NCBI RefSeq assembly: GCF_003634705.1
Contig: NZ_RBWU01000004.1
Coordinates: forward strand, 558,001-622,000
Origin: Actinomadura pelletieri DSM 43383
GTDB lineage: Bacteria > Actinomycetota > Actinomycetes > Streptosporangiales > Streptosporangiaceae
Reading direction: 5' to 3'
Length of the DNA: 64,000 nucleotides
The stretch's first letter is position 1; each line of letters starts with the position of its first letter. Under the pieces are notes generated by a model, which saw only the letters and a list, made by a program, of their open reading frames with translations, ran no database searches and was not told the origin of the DNA. Below, in pieces: positions 43,229-52,000 of the stretch. The position numbers and the translations under genes were made by a program.

Positions 43229-43612
43229 TCAGTCCGGCAGCAACGGGCCCAGCGGCCCCAGGTCGAGGTTGAGGTCGTGGTCGTCCAGACCGAAATGGTC
43301 CTTGAGCCGGGTCATGGCCTCGTCCAGCCGCATCAGCGCCAGCCCCAGCGCCTCGATCTGCTCGTCGGTCAGGTCGCCGCCGTCGGCGCGGCGCAGCGCC
43401 TGCCGTTCCATCAACTGCCGGATCAGCTCCACCAGGGTCAGCACCAGCTTCACCAGGTCCCGCTCGACCGTCTCGGGGTCGGTCTGCAGCCGCCGCAACG
43501 TCGGCGCGGGACGCTCGAACGGATGCGGGGACGACGACCCCGGCACCTGCCCGGGCAGCTGCTCGGACGGGTGCACGTCGGGCGGGTGCACGGAGGTGTC
43601 GGGTCGGGTCAT
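43229..43612 (-). CDS. gvpK: Gas vesicle protein K
   Basis: 127-aa GvpK. After a Pro-rich N-terminus the conserved helical body begins: TVERDLVKLVLTLVELIRQL, MERQALRRADGGDLTDEQIE, LGLALMRLDEAMTRLKDHFG. GvpK is an accessory assembly protein for gas vesicles. Last gene of the eight-gene operon; its ATG overlaps the gvpS stop by 4 bp. Confidence 0.95.
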   Translation of the reverse strand: MTRPDTSVHPPDVHPSEQLPGQVPGSSSPHPFERPAPTLRRLQTDPETVERDLVKLVLTLVELIRQLMERQALRRADGGDLTDEQIEALGLALMRLDEAMTRLKDHFGLDDHDLNLDLGPLGPLLPD

Positions 43613-43833
43613 GGCGGGTCCTCCTGTCCTTCCTGCTCCGGGAGCAGCTCGTCACGGACCGTGGTGATCAGCGCCCGCAGCGACACCTGCACCAGGTCGA
43701 CGCCCGCGATGGAGATCACCAGGTCGCCGACGATGACGACACCGCCGGCCAGCAGCCGGTCCAGCAGGTCGACCAGCGCGATCCGCTCCGCCGGGGCGCC
43801 GGTCCCGTTCTCGTGGTGCAGGACGGCGGTCAC
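43609..43833 (-). CDS. gvpS: Gas vesicle protein GvpA/J/S family (GvpS position)
   Basis: 74-aa protein with the gas vesicle shell domain: RIALVDLLDRLLAGGVVIVG, DLVISIAGVDLVQVSLRALI. This helix-strand-strand-helix core is shared by GvpA, GvpJ, GvpM and GvpS; position between gvpL and gvpK is that of gvpS in Streptomyces-type clusters. GTG 43833 overlaps the gvpL stop (GTGA). Confidence 0.88.
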   Translation of the reverse strand: MTAVLHHENGTGAPAERIALVDLLDRLLAGGVVIVGDLVISIAGVDLVQVSLRALITTVRDELLPEQEGQEDPP

Positions 43834-44693
43834 CGGTCCTCCGGCTCCCGCGCGGGCGTGGCGTCGGCGGTGTCGATGAAGGAGTACGGCGGCCACGGCC
43901 CCGTCACCTCCACCTCGATGCCCGCCAGCCGCTCCCCCGCCGCCCGCGCCACCGCCAGGAAACCGTCCGTCTGCTCCTCGTCCAGCAGGTAGGCGGCGTT
44001 GAGGATCTGGACCCCGGGACGTCCCGACAGGCGCGGATCCTGCGGCGGGTGATGCCGGAACGCCACCGCGTGATCGGCGAGTTCGGCGTGCACGTCACCG
44101 GCCCGCGCGGCGGCCTCGCGTCCGGCGTCCTCGCGGCGGCGACGCTCCCGCCGACGACGCTGGAGATACGCCGCCCCCGCCCCCGTACCGCCGGGCCCGG
44201 GGACGGATTCGGCGACGGACTCGGCGGGCCGGTCGACGGTGTCGGCGGCGGCGCGCGGCGGCTCGGGGACGGTGTAGGCCTTCACGCCCCACTCGGCGCG
44301 GCCCTCGACACGGTCCAGCACCTCACCGAACCGCGCGCCCTGCGCCGTCAGCACCTCGGCGACCCGCGCGTCGTCACGGTAGATCGTCGCGATCCGGACC
44401 GGCGCGGTCGGCGCGGCCCGCGCGGCCCGGTCCACCACGTCGTGGTGGGCGCGGGCGGTGGCCTCCAGCCATCCCAGGTCCTCCAGGTTGGCGCGCAGCG
44501 CCGCCTCCCCGTAGTCGGCCAGCCGCACGGTGCTGACCAGCGCGGTCAGGCCGTCGGCGACGACACCGCGGACCCGCGCTCCCGCGACCCCGTGCGCGTC
44601 GCGCAACGCGGTCGGGTCCAGGCCGCGGGTCACCCCGTACAGGTAGACGGCGGTGCCGTCCGCCCGGTCACCCGCCTGCGAAGTACCGGTCAT
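43830..44693 (-). CDS. gvpL: Gas vesicle protein GvpL/GvpF family
   Basis: 287-aa GvpL/F protein. N-terminal AVYLYGVTRGLDPTAL and YGEAALRANLEDLGWLE with VRIATIYRDD; the C-terminal part has NAAYLLDEEQTDGFLAVAR and VTGPWPPYSF, the family end motif. A charged, Arg-rich linker (RRRRERRRREDAGREAAAR) at about 180-200 joins the halves. Two bp after gvpJ. Accessory assembly protein. Confidence 0.93.
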   Translation of the reverse strand: MTGTSQAGDRADGTAVYLYGVTRGLDPTALRDAHGVAGARVRGVVADGLTALVSTVRLADYGEAALRANLEDLGWLEATARAHHDVVDRAARAAPTAPVRIATIYRDDARVAEVLTAQGARFGEVLDRVEGRAEWGVKAYTVPEPPRAAADTVDRPAESVAESVPGPGGTGAGAAYLQRRRRERRRREDAGREAAARAGDVHAELADHAVAFRHHPPQDPRLSGRPGVQILNAAYLLDEEQTDGFLAVARAAGERLAGIEVEVTGPWPPYSFIDTADATPAREPEDR

Positions 44694-44695
44694 GA

Positions 44696-45139
44696 TCAGG
44701 GCTCCTTCCCCTGCTCCGCGACCCGTCGCCGCTCCGAGTCCTCGGCGGGCTCCGCGGCGGTGGCGGCGCCGGACTCCAGCGCCGCCAGCCGCTCACGGAG
44801 CCGCCGGTTCTCCTCCACCAACTCCCGGTCCGCGGCGCCCTCGCCGGCGCCGTCGCCGGCGCCATCACCGGATACGGCGCGCCCGGCCTTGGACGACAGC
44901 GACGGGTCGTGCTCCCACCAGTCGATGCCCATCTCCTTCGCCCGGTCCACCGACGCCACCAGCAGCCGCAGTTTGATCGTCAGCAGCTCGATGTCCAGCA
45001 GGTTCACCCGGATGTCCCCGACGATCACGATGCCCTTGTCGAGGATGCGTTCCAGCAGGTCCGCCAGGTTCGCCGGCTGTCCCTCACCGGGCATCGACCG
45101 GGCGGCCGACCGGCCACCGGCCCAGGAGATATCACTCAC
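44696..45139 (-). CDS. gvpJ: Gas vesicle protein GvpJ with coiled-coil tail
   Basis: 147-aa GvpA/J-type protein. The shell core is at about 22-70 (NLADLLERILDKGIVIVGDI, RVNLLDIELLTIKLRLLVAS), then GIDWWEHDPSLSS, typical of GvpJ. The C-terminal half has a GDGAGDGAGEG run and a short coiled coil (VEENRRLRERLAALE). Six bp after gvpO. Minor tip or ring protein of the vesicle. Confidence 0.92.
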   Translation of the reverse strand: MSDISWAGGRSAARSMPGEGQPANLADLLERILDKGIVIVGDIRVNLLDIELLTIKLRLLVASVDRAKEMGIDWWEHDPSLSSKAGRAVSGDGAGDGAGEGAADRELVEENRRLRERLAALESGAATAAEPAEDSERRRVAEQGKEP

Positions 45140-45145
45140 GGTGTC

Positions 45146-45406
45146 TCAGTCCCTCCCCACCCGTCCCCGGGTGTAGCGGCGGACGCGACGGTAGGCGACC
45201 AGCTCACCGTCGCCGTCCACCTCGGTGTCGTAGACCGCGAGGATGTCGGCGGAGTCGGGGATGCGGTGGGTCTCCACGACCTCCACCGTGACGCGCCAGC
45301 CGCCCTCGTCGGCGCGCTCCATTCCCACCACGGACTCCGCGCGCCGACCGGTCATCGCGGTGACGTGCTCGACCGCCCGTTCGGCGGCCCGGGACGCGGA
45401 CATCAT
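45146..45406 (-). CDS. gvpO: Gas vesicle protein GvpO
   Basis: 86-aa GvpO. Text EHVTAMTGRRAESVVGMERA, WRVTVEVVETHRIPDSADIL, AVYDTEVDGDGELVAYRRVR RYTRG matches GvpO of halophiles and Streptomyces. ATG 45406 overlaps the gvpG stop. GvpO is needed for vesicle formation, probably as a regulator or chaperone. Confidence 0.92.
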   Translation of the reverse strand: MMSASRAAERAVEHVTAMTGRRAESVVGMERADEGGWRVTVEVVETHRIPDSADILAVYDTEVDGDGELVAYRRVRRYTRGRVGRD

Positions 45407-45639
45407 CGCCGGGCGCGGCCCTCGTTCAACCGCCCAATGAGTTCCTCCTCCCGGGCGGCGGCCTCCTCCTCGGTGATCTCACCGGCGGCGGCCTGGTCGG
45501 CGATCGCCTGCATCTCCGCGGCGATCCGCCCCGGGTCGTACAGTTGCGCCTCGGCCTGCTCGGTCAGCGTCTCCGCCAGCCACACCACCCCGCGCACGGG
45601 CGCCAGCGGCAGCGTCACCAACCCGGTGAAGAACCCCAT
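45403..45639 (-). CDS. gvpG: Gas vesicle protein GvpG
   Basis: 78-aa GvpG: MGFFTGLVTLPLAPVRGVVW, LAETLTEQAEAQLYDP, then a Glu-rich helical tail (EITEEEAAAREEELIGRLNE). Accessory protein forming part of the GvpF/G/L-type assembly complex. Five bp after gvpF. Confidence 0.93.
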   Translation of the reverse strand: MGFFTGLVTLPLAPVRGVVWLAETLTEQAEAQLYDPGRIAAEMQAIADQAAAGEITEEEAAAREEELIGRLNEGRARR

Positions 45640-45644
45640 CGCCC

Positions 45645-46490
45645 CTACACCTCGGGGACGAAGTCGTAGGGCGGCAGCGGCCCGACCAGCCGGAGCCGGA
45701 CCCGGTCGGCGTGGGCGCGGCCCAACTCCTCGACGGCCTCCTCGAACTCGGCGCGCCGGTCGGTGGCCACCAGGAACGAGGCGTCCAGGACGTCCTCCTC
45801 CCGGACCGGGGGCTTGGGCGAGACCGCCTCGGCGGCCGGGGCCGCGGCCTCCAGCAGCACCTGCCCGTCGGTCTCGCGGCGCCGCGTCACCGCCTGCGCG
45901 ATCAGCTCACCGAGCCGGACCCGGTCGTAGTACACCGCGTCGGCGATGTCGGGCGGCACCTCCCGCAGCCGCCGCGCCAGCTCGGCGATCTCCGGTTCGG
46001 CCTCCATGATCTCGCGGAGCACCGTCTCCTGGACGTAGGTGGCCTTCAGCCGCAGCTCCACCCGGCCCTCCAGCCGGTCCAGCGCCTCGGTGAACCGGGC
46101 GATGTTGTCGGCCAGCAGTTCCTTCTCCACGGCGGTGGTGTCGGTCAGCGCCGACCCGAACCGGAACGGCAGCACCACGGTCCCGGCCTCCACCAGCGCG
46201 TTCAACACCCGCTGATGCGCGATCAGATCGGCGCGCTCACCGAGCGCGCGATCCGCCGGCAGGTCACTGACGATCGCGGCGCACGCGCCACCGCCGTCCA
46301 CCAACCTGACCGGGTGATCGTCGAGACCGGTGACATCGGCCGGGAGCGCCGCGCCCGACCGCGTCACCCCGTACACGTACTGCGGGCCGTGCCCGTCGGC
46401 CGACGCCGCACCGGACTCCGCCGCGGACTGCGACGCGGGCTGCGACGCGGGCTGCGACGCGGATCCAGGTGTGGGGGTCGTCATCGTCAC
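45645..46490 (-). CDS. gvpF: Gas vesicle protein GvpF/GvpL family
   Basis: 281-aa GvpF. A Ser/Gln/Ala-rich N-terminus ([14 protein letters not shown]) precedes the core: [48 protein letters not shown], and the end [17 protein letters not shown] 46490 overlaps the gvpA stop and has AGGAGG close by; ATG 46484 is an alternative. In crystal structures of this family, it binds GvpA before assembly. Confidence 0.94.
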   Translation of the reverse strand: MTMTTPTPGSASQPASQPASQSAAESGAASADGHGPQYVYGVTRSGAALPADVTGLDDHPVRLVDGGGACAAIVSDLPADRALGERADLIAHQRVLNALVEAGTVVLPFRFGSALTDTTAVEKELLADNIARFTEALDRLEGRVELRLKATYVQETVLREIMEAEPEIAELARRLREVPPDIADAVYYDRVRLGELIAQAVTRRRETDGQVLLEAAAPAAEAVSPKPPVREEDVLDASFLVATDRRAEFEEAVEELGRAHADRVRLRLVGPLPPYDFVPEV

Positions 46491-46921
46491 TCGTCCTCCT
46501 TACGCCGGGACCGGCGCCGCGAGGACTGCTCTTCCTTGTCGGAGTCCTCATCGTCGCCGGAGTCGCCGAAGGTCTCCTTGAGCCGTTCCGAGGCGCCTTC
46601 GAGCGCCCCCTTGGTCTTCTTCTTGGCGCCCGACTCCTGCATGCCGTCCAGGACCTGCGGCAGGCCCTGCGAGGTGCCGTCGTGGGCGATGTCGAGCCGG
46701 TTCACCGCCTCGGCGAACCGCAGGTAGGTGTCGACGCTGGCGATCACGATCCGCACGTCCACCGTCAGGATCTCGATGCCGACCAGCGACACCCGCGCGT
46801 ACAGGTCGATGACCAGACCCTTCTCCAGGATCAGGTCGACCACGTCGGCCAGGCTGCTGCCCGACCCGCCGCGTTGGACGTAATTGCTGCCCGAAGTCTG
46901 CTGGGCTACAGGCCCAGTCAT
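46487..46921 (-). CDS. gvpA: Gas vesicle major structural protein GvpA with long C-terminal tail
   Basis: 144-aa GvpA. The shell core occupies about 22-75: [56 protein letters not shown]. Classical GvpA is about 70 aa; here another 65 residues follow, Lys/Glu/Asp/Arg-rich and low complexity ([19 protein letters not shown]). ATG 46921 has AAGGAG eight bases upstream. It heads the operon gvpA-F-G-O-J-L-S-K on the minus strand, in which adjacent genes overlap or lie within 6 bp. No gvpN is present. Confidence 0.93.
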   Translation of the reverse strand: MTGPVAQQTSGSNYVQRGGSGSSLADVVDLILEKGLVIDLYARVSLVGIEILTVDVRIVIASVDTYLRFAEAVNRLDIAHDGTSQGLPQVLDGMQESGAKKKTKGALEGASERLKETFGDSGDDEDSDKEEQSSRRRSRRKEDE

Positions 46922-47436
46922 CTCAACTCCTTCATCGGGGGTGTTCGTCTGGGGTTGAAGCAACCTCGGGTGTACCCGTCACGAGCTGCCTAAACGGGTC
47001 GTCGGAATTCGGTCACGCGACCGTCAAGGCCACACGCCCACGCCCAGAACGACCAAAAGCCGCCACCGACCGGGCCCACGGGACCGATGCCCGCCCTCAG
47101 CCGAGGGCGGCCGCGCCCTGCCCCTGAGCCTCGGCGAGTTCCCTGACCATGCCCGACTCGCCCCTCCAGGCGGACAGGCCGATCGGGTCGGGAGCGCCGT
47201 AAGTCTGCTGCGGTCGCCGCCGCGCCGCGGTGGCCCTACCGAAGCCGGTGACGAGTCGGGAGGTGCGGTGGACGGCCGGGCGGGGGCCGTCGGACACCCG
47301 CACGTTCCGCACTCGGGTCACATCGGCGACTACACCGCCCGGCTCACCGCCGGAGTCGCCGTCCCCACCCTGCTCACCCTGCTCATCCTCCGGCTCCCAC
47401 CGCTCGAGCGCCCGCATCGGACACGGGCGCGTCCGC
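46922..47436. other. gvp upstream region and gene-poor gap
   Basis: 515 bp. The part next to 46922 must hold the gvpA promoter; a GGGTACACCCG near-palindrome lies about 45-55 bp before the start, but I cannot assign -10/-35 boxes. Near 47330-47400 the plus strand reads GHIGDYTARLTAGVAVPTLL followed by more hydrophobic residues, a possible membrane-protein scrap. No gene is supported. Confidence 0.4.
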
Positions 47437-48066
47437 TCACCCGCTCCACAGGCGCCGCTTGCGGTAGCGGGGCTCCCACGTCACCCGGTTCAGATCCCGC
47501 AGCGGCTCCGGCAACGCCGCCAGGAACCGGCTCCGCTCGATCGGCGCGATCCCGTCCACCACCCACGGGACGAACGTCGGCGTCCTGGCCTCGCACCGCC
47601 GCCCCGCCTCCACGGCGAACGCCTCCCACTCCTCGGCCGCCAGCACCGACTCCGCCAACGGCAGCACGCCCGTCGCCTCGTGCCGCACATGCGCCTCCAG
47701 AGCCGCGCGCAGGTCCCGCACCGCCGACGGCAGATCCCCGCCGTCCCGCATGACCGCGTCGACCCGGCCGATCAGCGACCCGATCCGGTCGTTGTCGGCG
47801 CGCAGCACCGTCAGCACACCCCGCTCGGCGCGGCGGTCCCCCACCGCCCGCTCCACCCGCGGCCACAGCACCCGCTCCGTCAGCTCCTGGTGCAGCCCGA
47901 ACAGGTCCTTGAAGTTCTCCCAGCCCGCGCGGACGTGCGACGCCCGGCCCTTGCCCGCCGCCGCGGCCGCCGCGAGCCGGTCCAGGTCACGACGGAAGGC
48001 GTCGTGCGCGCCACGCAGGATGGTGTCGTACGTCCTGCCGCGCTGCCGGATCACGAAAGCTCCCAT
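47437..48066 (-). CDS. Hemerythrin HHE-domain protein
   Basis: 209-aa protein with a four-helix hemerythrin-like core and likely di-iron site: His in [13 protein letters not shown], HxxxE in [15 protein letters not shown] and [12 protein letters not shown]. The C-terminal segment [20 protein letters not shown] is seen in related actinobacterial HHE proteins. ATG 48066 is preferred; an ATG at 48102 would add 12 residues. Possible roles are O2, NO or redox sensing. Divergent from the UvrA-like gene. Confidence 0.85.
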   Translation of the reverse strand: MGAFVIRQRGRTYDTILRGAHDAFRRDLDRLAAAAAAGKGRASHVRAGWENFKDLFGLHQELTERVLWPRVERAVGDRRAERGVLTVLRADNDRIGSLIGRVDAVMRDGGDLPSAVRDLRAALEAHVRHEATGVLPLAESVLAAEEWEAFAVEAGRRCEARTPTFVPWVVDGIAPIERSRFLAALPEPLRDLNRVTWEPRYRKRRLWSG

Positions 48067-48199
48067 ACCTGTATGAGCCCTCCACGACCTCGGATGTGAC
48101 ATCGCGGGCGCGACACGAGACGCACATCACACCCGCCCCCCGCACGCGCACCCGGACGGGCCCGGCGGAGACGGTCACGACACCCCGCCCGATGCCATA

Positions 48200-48240
48200 A
48201 GGTACCTAACTGTTTATGCCGTATAGTATTTAGCGAGGAG
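48200..48240 (+). promoter_or_regulatory. Candidate operator/promoter of UvrA-like gene
   Basis: AT-rich for this genome. AGGTACCT palindrome (48200-48207), then TAACTGTTTATGCCG and a TATAGT box (48222-48227), with GAGGAG (48234-48239) before ATG 48246. A -35 match is weak, as expected for a regulated promoter. Confidence 0.4.
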
Positions 48241-48245
48241 CCAGC

Positions 48246-50537
48246 ATGCCACTGCCGTCCGCCGCGGGCACGGCCGCCGACGCCCACGACGTCATCCAGG
48301 TCCGCGGCGCCCGGGAGAACAATCTCGCCGGCATCGACGTCGACGTCCCCAAACGCCGCCTGACCGTCTTCACCGGGGTGTCCGGCTCGGGCAAGTCCTC
48401 GCTGGTCTTCGGCACGATCGCGGCCGAGTCACGGCGCCTGATCAACGAGACCTACACCGCGTTCGTCCAGGGGTTCATGCCGAGCGTCGGCCGGCCCGAC
48501 GTCGACGCGCTGCGCAACCTCAGCGCCGCCATCGTCGTCGACCAGGAACCGATGGGCGCCAACTCCCGCTCCACGGTCGGCACCGCCACCGACGCCCACG
48601 CCATGCTGCGGATCATCTTCAGCCGCCTCGGCGAACCGCACGTGGGCACCTCCACCGCGTTCAGCTTCAACAACGCCGAGGGCATGTGCCCCGCGTGCGA
48701 GGGCCTCGGCCGCGCCTCCCGCATCGACGTCGACCAGATCGTCGACCGGGACCTGTCACTGAACGAGGGCGCCATCACCGTCCCGAACTTCGGCGTCGGC
48801 ACCTGGTACTGGAAGATCATCGCCGGGTCCGGGCTGTTCGACCCCGACCTGCCGCTGCGCGACTACACCCCCGCCCAGTGGGACGACCTGCTCCACAAAC
48901 CCGCCACCAAGATCAACAGCGGCGGGTTCAACACCAGCTACGAGGGCGTCCTGGTCAAGGTCAAACGCCTCTACCTCGACCGCGACACCGAGACGCTGCA
49001 ACCCCACATCCGCGCGTTCGTCGACCGCGCCGTCACCTTCAGCGCCTGCGGCGCCTGCGGCGGCACCCGCCTGGCCCCCGCCGCGCTGTCCAGCCGCATC
49101 GACGGCCGCAACATCGCCGACTGCGCCGCCATGCAGATCGACGACCTGGCCGACTTCGTCCGCGGCATCGACGACGCCTCCGTCGCGCCCGTGGTCGCCG
49201 CCCTGCGCGACACCCTCGACTCCCTCGTCGAGATCGGCCTCGGCTACCTCAGCCTGGACCGCGAGTCCACCACCCTGTCCGGCGGCGAGGCCCAACGCGT
49301 GAAGATGGTCCGCCACCTCGGCTCCAGCCTCACCGACGTCACCTACGTCTTCGACGAACCCACCGTCGGACTCCACCCCCACGACATCGCCCGCATGAAC
49401 GACCTGCTCCTGCGCCTGCGCGACAAGGGCAACACCGTCCTGGTCGTCGAGCACAAACCCGAGACGATCGCGATCGCCGACCACATCGTCGACCTCGGCC
49501 CCGGCGCGGGCGCGGACGGCGGCCGGATCTGCTACACCGGCGACCTCGCCGGCCTCCGCGCCTCCGGCACCCTCACCGGACGGCACCTGGACCACCGCGC
49601 CCGCCTGCGCGGCGACGGAACCAAGGTCCGCGAACCGTCCGGGCACCTCACCGTCAAAGGCGCGTCCCTGCACAACCTCAAGGACGTCGACGTCGCATTC
49701 CCCCTCGGCGTCCTCACCGTCGTCACCGGCGTCGCCGGATCCGGCAAGAGCTCCCTCGTGCACGGGTCACTGCCCGGCCGCGACGGCGTCGTCGTGGTCG
49801 ACCAGACCCCCATCCGCGGATCACGCCGCAGCAACCCCGCCACCTACACCGGGCTGCTGGACGCCGTCCGCGCCGCGTTCGCCAAGGCCAACGGCGTCAA
49901 GGCCGCCCTGTTCAGCGCCAACTCCGCCGGCGCGTGCCCCGCCTGCAAGGGCATCGGCCTGACCTACACCGACCTGGCGATGATGGCCGGAGTCGCCACC
50001 GTCTGCGAGAAATGCCAGGGCCGCCGCTACACCGACGAGGTCCTCACCTACACCCTGCGCGGCAAGAACATCAGCGAGGTCCTGGCCATGCGGGTCGACC
50101 AGGCCCGCGAGTTCTTCACCACCGGACAGGCCCGCGCCGTCCTGGACCGCCTCGCCGCCGTCGGACTCGGCTACCTCGGCCTCGGACAACCCCTCACCAC
50201 CCTGTCCGGCGGAGAACGGCAACGCCTCAAACTCGCCATCCACATGGCCGGCGAGGCCTCCGTGTACGTCCTGGACGAACCCACCACCGGGCTCCACCTC
50301 GCCGACGTCGACCAACTCCTGGCCCTGCTCGACCGGCTCGTCGACGACGGCAACACCGTCATCGTCATCGAGCACCACCAGGCGGTCATGGCACACGCCG
50401 ACTGGATCATCGACCTGGGCCCCGGCGCCGGAGCCGACGGCGGACAGATCGTTTACACCGGCACCCCCGCCGACCTCGTCTCCGACGCCGACACCCTCAC
50501 CGCCCGACACCTACGCGCCTACACCACCCACCCCTGA
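48246..50537 (+). CDS. UvrA-like ABC ATPase (short, UvrA2/drug-resistance type)
   Basis: 763-aa double-ABC protein related to excinuclease UvrA. First half: Walker [14 protein letters not shown] (about 43-55), zinc-type [19 protein letters not shown], signature [20 protein letters not shown]. Second half: [25 protein letters not shown] and CEKCQGRRY, signature [20 protein letters not shown]. Canonical UvrA is about 950 aa; the missing part is mainly the UvrB-binding/insertion region, so this is the short class (UvrA2, DrrC, EcrC-like) tied to intercalator or antibiotic tolerance rather than normal excision repair. GAGGAG precedes ATG 48246. A MarR gene lies downstream. Confidence 0.92.
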   Translation: MPLPSAAGTAADAHDVIQVRGARENNLAGIDVDVPKRRLTVFTGVSGSGKSSLVFGTIAAESRRLINETYTAFVQGFMPSVGRPDVDALRNLSAAIVVDQEPMGANSRSTVGTATDAHAMLRIIFSRLGEPHVGTSTAFSFNNAEGMCPACEGLGRASRIDVDQIVDRDLSLNEGAITVPNFGVGTWYWKIIAGSGLFDPDLPLRDYTPAQWDDLLHKPATKINSGGFNTSYEGVLVKVKRLYLDRDTETLQPHIRAFVDRAVTFSACGACGGTRLAPAALSSRIDGRNIADCAAMQIDDLADFVRGIDDASVAPVVAALRDTLDSLVEIGLGYLSLDRESTTLSGGEAQRVKMVRHLGSSLTDVTYVFDEPTVGLHPHDIARMNDLLLRLRDKGNTVLVVEHKPETIAIADHIVDLGPGAGADGGRICYTGDLAGLRASGTLTGRHLDHRARLRGDGTKVREPSGHLTVKGASLHNLKDVDVAFPLGVLTVVTGVAGSGKSSLVHGSLPGRDGVVVVDQTPIRGSRRSNPATYTGLLDAVRAAFAKANGVKAALFSANSAGACPACKGIGLTYTDLAMMAGVATVCEKCQGRRYTDEVLTYTLRGKNISEVLAMRVDQAREFFTTGQARAVLDRLAAVGLGYLGLGQPLTTLSGGERQRLKLAIHMAGEASVYVLDEPTTGLHLADVDQLLALLDRLVDDGNTVIVIEHHQAVMAHADWIIDLGPGAGADGGQIVYTGTPADLVSDADTLTARHLRAYTTHP

Positions 50538-50588
50538 CCCGCACCAGCCCGGAAACGCGACGCCCCGGACGGCGGAACGGACACCGCA

Positions 50589-50720
50589 GGCGACAACGAA
50601 CTCGTCCTGCGGGTCGGCCTGGACGGGGACGCCTCGTTCGCCGACCTGGTGTCCCGGGTCCGCGCCGAGCGACTCGCCCTGCTCGACCACCGCGACCTGC
50701 CGTCCGAGCGGCTCCCCGTC
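50589..50720 (+). pseudogene. Scrap of NRPS condensation-type domain
   Basis: Plus-strand text NELVLRVGLDGDASFADLVS, RVRAERLALLDHRDLPSERL matches the late part of condensation domains (typical NxLVLRxDLSGDPSFxELLxRVRExxLxAxxHQDLPFExL). It has no start, no HHxxxDG motif and runs into arginine-rich sequence, so it is a leftover of a larger gene, lying 50 bp after the UvrA-like gene. Confidence 0.55.
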
Positions 50721-50792
50721 GCTGACGAGCGTCGGCGAGGAAGCCGCGCCCGGCGGGCGCCTCTCGCGCCGGGCAAGCGCGTTCCGGACAGG

Positions 50793-51293
50793 TCAGTCGA
50801 GGGAGGTGTCGCCCAACGACTCCAGCAGCGTCCGCAGCGCTCCCGCCAACCGTTCCCGCTCCGCCGGGTCCAGCGCCGCCAACAACCGGTCCTCGTTGGC
50901 GGCGTGCAGACCCACCAGCTCGTCCACGATCCGCAGGCCCTCCGGCGTCAGCCGGACCCGAACCGACCGCCGGTCACCGGTGTCGCGGACCCGCTCGACC
51001 AGCCCCTTGGCCTCCATCCGGTCGATCCGGTTGGTGATCGCCCCGGAGGTGACCATCGCCGCCCGCAACAACTCGCCCGCCGTCAACTCGTACGGGGCGC
51101 CGTGGCGGCGCAGTGTCGCCAGCACGTCGAACTCCCACGTCTCCAGCCCCCGCTCGGCGAAGAAGTCCTTCAACTCCCGGCGCAGCAGCTGGTTCGCCCG
51201 CGAGATCCGCCCGACCACGCCCATCGGTGACACGTCCAGGTCAGGCCGCTGCCTGCCCCACTGCGCCAGGATCGCATCCACCGCGTCGGCCAT
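50793..51293 (-). CDS. MarR-family transcriptional regulator
   Basis: 166-aa MarR regulator: winged HTH about 55-125 (TAGELLRAAMVTSGAITNRI, DRMEAKGLVERVRDTGDRRS, VRVRLTPEGLRIVDEL) flanked by dimerisation helices. ATG 51293 has GGAGGTGGG upstream. Inverted repeats next to its start point to autoregulation. It may also control the UvrA-like gene whose end faces it. Confidence 0.93.
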   Translation of the reverse strand: MADAVDAILAQWGRQRPDLDVSPMGVVGRISRANQLLRRELKDFFAERGLETWEFDVLATLRRHGAPYELTAGELLRAAMVTSGAITNRIDRMEAKGLVERVRDTGDRRSVRVRLTPEGLRIVDELVGLHAANEDRLLAALDPAERERLAGALRTLLESLGDTSLD

Positions 51294-51308
51294 GGACCCA
51301 CCTCCATC

Positions 51309-51338
51309 CACAATCTCAACGTTGTGAATATCAACAAC
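51309..51338. promoter_or_regulatory. MarR operator-like inverted repeats
   Basis: Overlapping dyads just upstream of the MarR gene: CACAA-N8-TTGTG (51309-51326), containing CAACGTTG, and GTTGT-N8-ACAAC (51321-51338). The TTGT...ACAA form is usual for MarR-family sites. Confidence 0.55.
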
Positions 51339-52000
51339 GCGGGCTCACCGCTACGAGCCGCGCGGGCGTAAAGACCGCCCAGAGCCCGTGAGTGATTCCG
51401 AGGCCCCAGGTGAAGGCGTCGACGGCCGGGGCGATGTCCACTCGGCCGGTGTAGAGGGGACCCCCAGATGCTCCTGCATGGCCGGCAGCGGGTCCCGTCA
51501 GACGGAGTGCGGGCGGTCCGGGAGCCGACGGAGAGGGGCGGTGGTCACCTACGAGGCGGCCTGAGTAGGGCAGGTCGCCGAGGAGGCGATCCACGGGGCG
51601 GTGCAGTCGAAGGACGACCCGGCCGAACTGATCGATGTGGCAGGTGAGGAGCCGGTCCGCGCACGCTGCGAACCGCGCGGACACGCCGGCGATTCCCACC
51701 ACGACGGCCCAGGCGCTCCGCGCCGAGATGAACATGGGTTCAGCTGGTGGCCGGGCGCCTGGACGTGAGCGGACGGTCCCGCCCGGCTGGGCCGCCGGTG
51801 GTCGACCGGTCAGCCGGCGCAGCGAGCTAGTCGACGCCGCCCCACGCGGGGTCTCGGAAGATGCGCGGCCGAACTCGCCGGTGAGTTTCGCGCACACGAT
51901 CGCGACCGAAGTCCGCGATGGCGTGATGACCATGCCTTGGCCTCCGCTCCACAGTCGCCCGGGGCCCAGGTGTCCCTCCGGCGGTGCGTGCGATGACTGT
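51339..52000. other. Gap with doubtful minus-strand reading frame
   Basis: About 660 bp without a supported gene. On the minus strand 51331-51735 is open from an ATG (MFISARSAWAVVVGIAGVSA ... FTWGLGITHGLWAVFTPARL) with moderately high GC3, but there is no ribosome site and no family match by eye. It could be a decayed membrane-protein gene. Confidence 0.35.

Noticed and set aside
47097-47417. 106-aa minus-strand protein upstream of the gas vesicle operon
   Set aside because: No ribosome site, biased composition and no recognisable motif.
51331-51735. 134-aa minus-strand membrane-like frame
   Set aside because: Moderate GC3 but no ribosome site or family; kept only as a note in the gap description.
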